DNA of 64,000 bases, taken from positions 20,085,181 through 20,149,180 of the forward strand of contig NC_135552.1 of the NCBI RefSeq assembly GCF_964340395.1. The letters run 5' to 3'. The notes below the pieces were generated by a model. It had not been told where the DNA came from, ran no database searches, and saw only the letters and a list, made by a program, of their open reading frames with translations. Shown here piece after piece: positions 11,225 through 21,300 of this stretch. Numbering within the stretch: position 1 is the first letter of the stretch; every line of letters starts with the position of its first letter. The translations under genes were made by a program, and so were the position numbers. Origin of the DNA: Glandiceps talaboti. Its lineage: Eukaryota; Hemichordata; Enteropneusta; Spengelidae.

Positions 11225-13015
11225 CTTAAACTCAGGTATTTTATTTGGGTCAAAAAGTGTCATTTTTGGTGAAAAAACTGGGCAGATTGGTGTAAACTTT
11301 GGTGGGAGCGTTCTTAGGGGTGTGTAAATTAAGATATGTTCATGACATGATGATTCCATCAGTAATATGCAAATTAGGGCTAAAAATGTGTCTTTTTGGT
11401 AAACAGTCTTTAATTTCCAAACTACTGAGCAGGCTTTGCTGAGGTTTAATGGGGATGCATTTGGGGTGTAGATGAAAAAGTATTGAGCATATAAGGATCT
11501 CATCAGTGAAATGCAAATTAGGTACAGAAATTTGGTGAGATGTTTCTAGGAGTGTTATTCTGTAGATTTTATTCAAAACATTTTGACACAATTGGCCCTA
11601 GCAACCATGACCAAGCCCATAACAGCAGCCAAACGATTGTGTATTTCACAAAGATAACAACAGGGATTGTTAGCCAAGTCAGTAAAAACATTCAAAAAGT
11701 GCATGCAAATATGCCTAGCAACAACACCACACCCATAGCAACATTCATCGCGTATATTGCAAATATAACAACAAGGTTCATGCATAGGCATCTGGATAAT
11801 AGTTTTTTTTTAAATGTACAGTGTGCTACAACGCCATTGACGCTATTTTTTAATTTTTTGTGTATCTCTTAAGTGTTCTCCCTCAACTTTATAATATTCC
11901 CCGGTATGCACATATTTAAAATCTTATGAAACCTTGTTTTTGTTTGTTTTTTTTGGACAGCTACAAACAAAGATACAACCTCCCGTCGTAAGAGGGCGCT
12001 GCAACTGATGTGGATTTGCCTGGTGACTGGTACATTCGGAGTCAACTTCATGAGACATATCATAACTCGCTGGGGACTCAGCGGTATGCTGCTGTATACA
12101 CTCTCCTATACCACATTCTTCGGTCCATTCCTAGCTATAATCACCTACCGACTGATTGCCATGACTCTGTCGTGCCGCCCGACCGGTACACGGGCTGTAT
12201 ATGCTTTCACAGATCAAAACGTACTCGGTATTTTAAATCGTGTCAATTTAAAGTGTTGTTCAGTTTATGGATATCTGTATTTGATATTAGTTATCATCTA
12301 TACAGTCATGTCCACTTGCTTTAATTTTTATCATTATTTTCACGATTGTCATGAGCTTTATTCTTGGGGTGTATTTACTTATATTTGTGAAGTACTTGGT
12401 ATGTATATTTTCGCCGCCTTTTGGTTTATCGTTTTACTACTACGTAGATCAATCCAGCGCGATTTGAGATCAGTAGCTCTCTTTCTAAAACAACACCATG
12501 AACACGATGTAGCCTGTCGTCACAGAATCATGGACAGTTTTGTTGAATTTTCTCGACTTGAAAATTTGATTTTTGGGTGGATTGTATTTCAGGTATCATT
12601 TGTAACTTTTAAGGTATTTAGTTTGTTGTATTGGGATTACTATGTCTACAGTACTCAGATCAAGTTGCTTAGCAACGATGAGCAGATAGAGGTGAGACTG
12701 ATTGATGTTGTTATGTGGATTGAGATTGTGATTTTTGCATGTTTGCCTCTCTGTTCTGCTGGTTGGCTAAATATTCATTACATTTGGGAAAAGTTTCTAG
12801 CCTATGTGGAATACGAACAGACGGGGAGGGAGTATTGGTTCTGTTTTAAAATGATCAAACATTTGTATAAGGGAAGGGATAACATAAGTATTACTTTATG
12901 TGGGTGTGTATTGAGTGTGTTCGTCTCGTTACATCTGAGTGGGCAACATGCTAGGTATTGGTTAGGGGGTATATGTTACCACGCTTACAACACAACCAAT
13001 CACACCCTTATTTAG
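10419..13015 (+). CDS. Multi-pass membrane protein, two exons, chemoreceptor-like
   Basis: Exon 1 is 10419-10731 (phase 1 exit at GTAAGG). Exon 2 is 11961-13015, entered after the acceptor TTTGGACAG and ending with TAG. The spliced frame is 455 codons. Residues 1-104 form a mostly hydrophilic N-terminal region with several cysteines. The large exon encodes about seven hydrophobic segments, including QLMWICLVTGTFGVNFM, LLYTLSYTTFFGPFLAII, YLYLILVIIYTVMSTCF, MYIFAAFWFIVLLL, FGWIVFQVSFVTF, WIEIVIFACLPLCSAG and ITLCGCVLSVFVSL. Topology and size resemble the gustatory-receptor-like superfamily of invertebrates. The C-terminal TYhhhhhQ motif of insect receptors is absent, so the family call is weak. 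It could equally be another uncharacterised seven-helix family. Confidence 0.7.
10839..11815 (+). mobile_element. Dispersed repeat element, copy 1 (with TG microsatellites)
   Basis: Lies in the intron of the multi-pass membrane gene. After a (TG)n / TATG block (10839-10990) it reads TTAGCACAATTGAACTGATA, GCTTATAGGCATGG, a second (TG)n run (11119-11220), ACGACTTAAACTC, TAATATGCAAATTAGGGC, and two degenerate ~110-bp units rich in CCATAGCAACA-like sequence. The same order occurs reversed at 26770-27965. No coding capacity is seen, so it is probably a non-autonomous transposon. Boundaries are approximate. Confidence 0.7.
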
Positions 13016-15010
13016 TCTAGTGTTGTCCTCCATCGAATCTCAATATCTCTCTTTAGAGATTATTCGATTCCACGTTAGCTTCCACAGGTGAAGTCACAAA
13101 AGCTGTTCTTGCGAAAAGCTGTTCTTTTGCAATTTTTCAGTGTGCGGGCAATTTTTTTCCCGATTGGTAGGGGGGGAAGCAAACTAGGAAGAATAGCGTC
13201 GGGGAAGTCCTGAATTTGATACAGTGGGATGGAAAATATGGAATTGTGGGGGGGGGGGGGGGTCGAACATTGTGTACCTCAAAATGAATTGTTGGTATAG
13301 TGGATAGCACAAACGTTTTCCTGGTGGTGAGTGGGTAAATCATTCGCAATATCGGGTGGACTGTGGGCTGGCGAGCAAGTTGAAACCCAGTGGGAGGGAG
13401 CTCGAAGGGGAGGGAGGGCAGATATTCTTCACCACCACTGAGAGGGCACATAAGAGCAGCTAAACACCCTCCCCACAATTTATTTTGGGGTTCGATTCTA
13501 TTAAAACGTCCTTTTTGGTCTGAAACAACATATACAGCTAAAATGATGTAGGCTTGGTGTTTCACTCATAGGCATTACAGCTAAAATGATGTAGGCTTGG
13601 TGTTTCACTCATGGGACATTACGTTTTTGACAGCATATTTCAACTCTAGACTAACAATAACAGAGACACAATAAACACAGCGCATGATCCTTTGCCCATT
13701 CGTCATTGAAAGAAGATTCATCACTCGCAGATAAATTCTGACAAGTATCAAAGTCAGTATTACTACTGTCTGTCACTGCTTACTCTACTAACTGGCATGA
13801 ACCGGAACTCTCTATGATGTCATAATCCACAAAATGGCGAAAAAATAGCCAGTATAACTGCAAATTCATGGCTCGGGTCGCCGCTGATCGCCAATTTTAA
13901 TTCTTTTTTTTTCTCACTTTATATAATGCAATTTTGAATACTGTAGTTAGCTTTACATTTAGTAAAATATATGTCTTAACTAGTAAATTTTACTAGCTAA
14001 GAGACATATAAAGAATATTTTTAAGGTTGTGGGATGGAGTCTTGAAGCACCTTTAATATTTAGTATGTGCATTACTAAATAGCCAATATTAACTAACCAG
14101 ATGAAAACATTAGTCATTCAAGGACCTTATATGAGCGCAGCTTGTCACGGATAAATATATTTCGCTTCAAGATAAGTCAGTGGCTGTTCATTTAACATTG
14201 AACGCAGTTTGTCACTGATAAATAAAAAAAACAGTTACCTGTTGCTAATGGAGTATCGACGCAGCTTGTGTTACAAAGTTTCTTTCTTATAAAGTGGTTG
14301 AGAGTTCCGCTGATGTTCATCACTTGTAAATAAATTATGTAAAACAGGCTGGCGATTTTATCTTTTGAAGTCAATTTGTCGTCATTGTCTAAGAATAAAA
14401 CTTTTTATTTTGAAACTTATTAAACATGCACGTGACTTCTGATAACAATAGAAATGATATTGCTTCATCAATAGTGAACATAGAGAAAAAAATGTGAATA
14501 TAGTACGTATAATAGATGTATACTGTATTTGTAAAATGGAACTTACGGATCACCTTTGAATCGGTGATGCGAAGTTAAATGTTTGACGATTTCCCATTAA
14601 AACCATGTCGAGCTGTACAACATTAGTGCAATGTACAATTACTGAAGTTCGAATAGCAAATCACAGTCTACTGAGCTCTGTTTATCATACATCCATCCTC
14701 ATCACCTAGTATTACATGTTTGCATTGAACTGATGAATATCCCTTGACATTGGTGGACATTTAGGAGATGATCCTTCATGTGCTTTGATACTTCAGTTGA
14801 ATGCCCTAGTTCAAGAAGAGGGACATCCATACTTTACTTTGGGTTTGGAACCCCCCCCCAAAAAAAAAAAAAAAAAGAAAGAAAAAAGATACTGTATTTG
14901 AGACACCGCCGAACTATATATTTGCAAAGTCCGTAGCATACGCTCGTTTGCTTATATTGAATCATTTAATGTCATACAATTACAATACAGTTGTATGTAT
15001 CTTTCTTTTA
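13016..15010. other. Intergenic stretch
   Basis: No gene is recognised. Contents: a G-run near 13248-13262, a 36-bp direct duplication ACAGCTAAAATGATGTAGGC... at about 13535 and 13576, and a C10/A17 homopolymer pair near 14851-14877. The 142-codon - strand frame at 13137-13565 is proline-rich low-complexity sequence without splice support. Confidence 0.55.
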
Positions 15011-15200
15011 CGTGTACGATGGACAAGGTAAAATAACTTGGGCAAGTCATGTTCGTAGCCTTTTACCGATATATGATTTTAATTATGAATGGATGGCTCA
15101 AGAGGTTGGCACTCAAAAATATTTTCTGTCATTATTTATGTCGAGAGTCACTGAAGTAGCACGTAAGGAATGGCATACAAATATACGAAAGGAATAAATA
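15011..15200 (+). pseudogene. LINE reverse transcriptase fragment (C-terminal region)
   Basis: The frame ending at 15197 reads ITWASHVRSLL, then FNYEWMAQEVG and KEWHTNIRK. This matches the conserved stretch (WASxVRxLLxxxGF..VW...EW...I) after the reverse transcriptase domain in invertebrate non-LTR retrotransposons of the kind also found at 17285 and 31690. Only about 60 codons survive, and AATAAATAAA follows directly. Confidence 0.5.
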
Positions 15201-15352
15201 AAGAAGTAATGCTGACAACGGTCATTTTAAATGTTATGTTGAAACTTGTTTGCAAGACTTTATAGTGCTACAAGTATTTCATTCTTTTAGATGTATGACA
15301 AACGTGTGACTTTACTCGCTTCATCCATCCGGCCAATTCATCCCGCTTCCGT

Positions 15353-15372
15353 ACGTACATACATACATACAT

Positions 15373-15407
<35 letters not shown>

Positions 15408-15437
15408 TACATACATACATACATACATACATACATA
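15353..15437 (+). repeat. CATA/CA microsatellite
   Basis: Two (CATA)n blocks flank a short (CA)n block. Confidence 0.9.
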
Positions 15438-15586
15438 CCGATACAATACATACAGAAAGACATTGATGTTCAATAAATTACACTTGAAATGTTTTGAAAA
15501 TATTTAATTAGTAAATCACTGAAATATTTGGCAATAACAATTGTCAAACATCGCCTACAAAGGACAAAGTGTGCTTAAATAAAGAA

Positions 15587-15668
15587 TGCGTTGTATGTAT
15601 GTATGTATGTATGTATGTATGTATGTATGTATGTATGTATGTATGTATGTATGTATGTATGTATGTAG
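15587..15668 (+). repeat. TATG tetranucleotide microsatellite
   Basis: About twenty ATGT units; it lies downstream of the 3' end of the - strand LNR-module gene. Confidence 0.9.
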
Positions 15669-15746
15669 GTAGGTTTTCATCAAGACACATACTCCTGTTC
15701 TGATATGATTCTAGCTGGAACATGTGATTTTATTACGTCAATAGAA

Positions 15747-15907
15747 TTAGGACAGTAACCAGTTGATATCTCCATCACCACTACCCTCGTCACTTCTGAT
15801 TCCACAGTCTGTTGAGTCGGTTCCATAACGACATAAGGTGAATTCAGATCCTTCACCTCCGTCGTCACACTGGCCATCTTTTGCATGTATACAAGAATCG
15901 TCAAATC
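15747..15907 (-). CDS. Last exon: third LNR-like module, two cysteines missing
   Basis: The acceptor follows a TTC-rich pyrimidine tract read from the - strand. The module has DSCIHAKDGQCDDGG and later RYGTDSTDCG. Compared with the other two modules, the first cysteine is replaced and the GSDC cysteine has become serine. The C-terminal tail is short and acidic, with repeated Gly-Asp. Confidence 0.7.
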
Positions 15908-18269
15908 CTGTATATTTTGAAGAAGAAGAAGAAGAAGAACAATTGTTTGGTTAAAATCTTGTGTCGTAGATAATGTACAAATTGTACTTGCCGCCATGAT
16001 CCGTTCAAATGATATTTGCCATAATGCATTCACATTATATTGCCATAATGCATTCACATTATACACTTGCTATAATGCATTCACGAAATTAAATTTCATC
16101 TGTGTAGATATATATAGCAAACATATATTCGGTTAAGATATATAAATTCAGTGCAATTAAGGATACATCAGCACTCCGCTAGTGAGATGTATTATCTTTC
16201 AATACGCGATGTGAGATTTAGCAATTTAAATCATCCTGGTCGAGCAAGAATGTTTATTGCTATATTATTGAAAATCAACCGTGTGCGTCCTTACATGCGA
16301 CCGAAATGTCAGTATACATGCACAACATTTTGATAGAAAATAAAAACTGCATCATTACGGCAGTAGCATAGCCGATCTTAAAGTGGTCATATTAATGACA
16401 AATGGGGATTTCTAATTAATATGACAACTGTACTATGGTTTTCTACTTGAAGAAAACAAATTGTGAAATAGCACCCTTCAAGTCCGTATTCCTAACCTAA
16501 GAGTTAATAATAATAATTTATTGTTTAAAGACCACTACACAAACATTTCTCAGCGGTCTGAACATTACAAAATGAGAAAGACTAGCAAAAGAGCAGCAAC
16601 AGTAAAAATCTAGCATAAGAACACAATGAAAAGTTTAAAAGCGTCTCTAAAAACAAAATCGGATTTAAAAATTAGCAATCAATTTAAAAACATCAGCAAT
16701 AGCATTGTCGGAAAATATACGTTTTAAGAATCTTCTTGAAAGGAGCAAATTTCTCAATTAGTCGAAGCTCAAGCGGTAAACTATTCCACAGTTTAGGAGC
16801 ATACACACTGAAAGCCCTGTCACCATACGTTTTAGAAGGTTGTTTTCCATGATCTTTAATAGAGAAAGGATTCAACCTGATTCAAACACTCTTTCTCGTA
16901 TTATGTAATGGATGATCGATACTGATAAGTTCGGACAAGTAGTTCGGCGCTACTTCTCCTTGACGGATAATTTTGAAGAAAATGCAAAGAACTCGCTGTT
17001 CGATTGGCAGCCAATGTAAATCCTTATCAAAAGCTAAACACTGTGTAAAGAGGATTGTCATTATACGTACAATAACAAATATATTGCACATTTTTTTTAA
17101 CGTTTTGCAATTTATTGAGTTACAAACTATGATTACGTATACTGTATGTTGTTTCACATTGTTTTTTCTCCAAGTATAAAAACTCGTTGAGTTGTTTTAG
17201 GAATTAATTAAACATCCAAAATAAAGACCTATTTGTCACACATATAGCAACTTTAAGTAAAAGCAAGTAACTCACATCAATAATGATTTCAATAATCTAG
17301 ACATTATTATGAATGCTGATAACGTCGCTGATGTTGCGGACTTGCCTGTACATTTACAAAGGAAATTGAATCAACTTGAATTGTTCTGTGATCATTGGGG
17401 TATGTCAGTAAATTTAGACAAGTCTAAAATTATGGTTTTTAGGAATGGGGGTATTCTTAAAAAGTATGAGAAATGGTTTTACAGGGGATCGCCTGTAAAT
17501 GTTGTTAAACACTATAATCATCTTGGAATACTTTTCTTCAGGGCTGTCTTGGTCACCTGCCAAGAAGAACATGTCTTCTAAAGGAAATAAGGCTATTTAT
17601 CAAATTCAAGTTGTTATAAAAAAAACTAGGTGGGCTTTCAAAAAGTTTTATGAAAGACTACAAGATTGTTACTGTCAACCTCGCTTCAATTTCCTCGCTT
17701 CATGATTCTCGACGCATGCGTAGTCATGTAAACTTTAAGTCAATGCTTGAACCTGAATTGTACCTTTCATGTGTTCAAATCATAAAATGTAAATTTGATC
17801 TTGCTAAGCTCCGTTGTTGTAGTCACAATTTAGCAATTGAAGTGGGACGCCATTGTAATCCACCTATTCCTGTTGAACTTAGAGTGTGTCCATATTTGTA
17901 AAAGACAAGGTTTTACAGTTGTTGAGGACGAATGTCATTTTATATTGTTTTGTCCTTTATATAACGACCATTTCATTCCTCAAAGATTTAGAAGAAACAC
18001 CATAAAAGAAAAAAAAAATTTTCCTTACTGACATGCAAAAATGAAGTTGTCCAGTATAAACTATATGTTTTTGTACATAAATCTTTTAACGCTCGGTCTA
18101 TAGTTTCATTCGCAAAAATAGATGCAATATATATGTTCTTTTTCTTCTCTACTGTAATGTAAACTGTTTTGTGCGATGGGCCGAGGCCTTAGCATTTAAA
18201 ATTAAGTATTAGTATATTTATTATTATCATTAGTGACTCACATTAACATTAAATATGCATTTATATATG

Positions 18270-18347
<78 letters not shown>

Positions 18348-21300
18348 CATACCAGTTCTGTCACCACAATCTGCACAGTCGGATCCAAAAAGACACGCAT
18401 TATAATGATGTCCAGGTCCACCGTCGTCACATTCACCGTCAAAAGCAAAACGACAGTCATTGGTACATACTAGATAGATCCAAAGAAAGTCTTAGATTAG
18501 TAATCAGAGTACATTATTCAAACTAAGATTTCACACCAAAACAAAATCAACACATGAAAGAATGTAGCCCTCTAAAATTATGATTCAATTGTCAATTGAC
18601 CGAATTGTAATTCAAAACTATGTTGTTATTTATTATTTTTTCGTTACCTCTTTTTTTTAGTCACGGTTTTATTTCAAACTTTTGTTGACTGTTATCCGTG
18701 TTTAAATGAAACACTGTGTAAGCTGGGGGAGGGGGACTATTCTACAAAATATTTGAGTTGGTTTGAAAATGTCGTCACGGTCACGAGAATAAATTCTACC
18801 TCACCAACCAAATCAGAAAACCCCTCTTAAAAAGTGCGTTAGTCCGACAATGAATTAAGCAGATAATTTATATGAACAAATAGACCTTAACAAACTGAAT
18901 CAGTCGTCTGTTGATTGCTGATTGCGTGAAACTCTGAGTGACGACTCATGACCTCATAATTTCTTGGATTAAGTGCCTGCAGCTGTGTGTTTGTGCGCAC
19001 CCGCGCGCGTGCATGTTTGTGTGTATAACACTTTATATTACAACTTTTCAAAAATAAATGAATCAGGGGACCATACCGGGTCTAACGCCACAGTCAGTGC
19101 AGTCCGATCCATAGGCACAATTACTCGTTTCCGCTGCCTCAGCTCCATCGTCACATCTGTAATTACCAGCCATTCCACACGTATCAGTGCATTCTGGGTG
19201 GAAAATGACAATGATTACATGTACTATAGAATATATTGAGTTTATAAGATGCCTTAAATACTGAATGGTCAACATTCTTTTCTATCAAAGAGAACTAAAT
19301 CCTACACTAGTGTACCATACATGTGATGTAACAACATTTTTTGACGTTTCAAATAACAGTTCTTTGACAATAGATAGGTATTGGCAAGATAACTGAGGGC
19401 TATAGGCTGTATGTATTTTTTAAGTCTTACATACGATACATACCGTGATGCTATCTCAAAGCACCATGTTATCATAGCGACACATACACTATCTCAGCCC
19501 ACCATAGCGGTACATACAATTATACTGTCGCAGACCATAGACCCTCCTTGGTGGAGGGTCTATGCTCAGACCAATGGTCTTAACACTTGTGACATTTGTG
19601 TTAATTGGTTTATATATCATATTTGCCCAGTATAGCACCCAAGTTAACGTCGTAATTTATCATGCAAAAAAGTCAGAGATGATGAATGGACAATGATTGA
19701 TGTTTACCTACCGGTTATGTGTGATTGTTTCCTCATTTTCTACGATATAAAGAGAAAGAAAAAACAGTTGTTATCATTCATTGTATTAAAAAACATGACA
19801 ACACTTATTTGAAACACTTATTGTCTCGCTATGACCGTATAATAGACATCTATTATCTATTACTCTGAGGTTTGGGAGGGACGGCGAAATCAAGTACGGG
19901 TCACTATTATCATATCTCTGTCCATTTTCACATATAGAAAACATCTCGTATCTCGTTACACAGAAAGGTTGTCAATACTTATTTGTAAGTATTCTGTCAT
20001 TTATGTTTGTAAGGGTTTATATGCGGTTATTTTATTGTTGTTTTCTTTCTTTCTCTACATCCATGTTCTCAAAGATTGAAAAGAGAAAACTGTGCTGGCT
20101 AAGTATTTCCAAGTACAGGTTACAGCCCAATGTGAGACCTTTATTGGAAAGCTCACATCTATATTTGTAAAGAAATCTCTCATTGTTATGTATGGACGCT
20201 GAAAATGATGTCCAGTGTGCCCATAATGTACATCTCTGAAGTACGGGGAGGGGGGGGGGCTGTAAAATGACACATTAAAATGTATGGTAGTAAATGAAGT
20301 GAACAGTTTTGCCAACGTACAATGTAAACGACTAGACTGCTCCTGAGACAGACAGACAGAGGCAGGGGAAGAGAAATTTAGGCATACACAAACACATTCG
20401 CTTTGCAGTCACCCACCTCATCACTGAATATATGCTTTAGAAATGTTCAAATGTACTCAGTAAACGATCGCTCCTGATGTTTAATGTGGTTCAAATCATT
20501 AACAAAATATTTCGTGTCCACCCCTTTCAGACCATCAGAATTTCCATGCCTCCCCTCGAACCCTCAATTTGTTTTCAGTAATTGATTTTTTGAGTAAACT
20601 GAGTAGATATAGTTTGTTCACAGTTTTATCGACATAATAAGAAACAGTTGTATCATTTAGTAAATATATTGCAAGTTTAATGGGTTTCAAAGGATTAATG
20701 TACTAGGAAATTGACATCTACATATTTCAGCGATACTAAAGAAATGAACAATATCTATTTGAAATTTGTACTGAAAGCTTTCCCCAATAGTACCATACAA
20801 ATACAAATACAGACACAACCATGACATTGAGGTACTTCTGCCATGGAAGACTTCCACTTTTAACAAATCAATGCAAAGTGTGAAGCATACCAACGCTTCC
20901 AAACAGTGTATCTACTTATAGTTAGACATGAATACAAATATTACTTCAAATCAGATTTGAACATCCCTTTTCTCTGCAGGGAGAATGTATTTTGAACTGG
21001 TATGGACACATAATAACTGCAAAGATAACTCCCTTACTGTCCGATTGCTTTTGCATATATAATAAATAACCGTTCTTTACAGCACAACTATCCTTCTCAC
21101 AATGTATATTAATTTTTATATTGAATGAATCAAAGTTGAAATGTGTATTTGTTTTGAGTGAAAAGTTAATTATTTTTTTTTGCTTTTTAGGGGGTGGGGG
21201 TCATGAAAAAAAACCACCCAAGAATCTGGGGGCGGGGCTACTTATCATTACTGCCGATGCTAACAGTAACACCCCTTTAGCACCTTCTTAGACCTGTACC

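Noticed and set aside
10842-11327. Cys-Val frames near 11 kb
   Set aside because: TG microsatellites within a repeat element; no gene.
13137-13565. 142-codon - strand frame
   Set aside because: Proline- and leucine-rich from G/C runs, no domain, no supporting splice sites.
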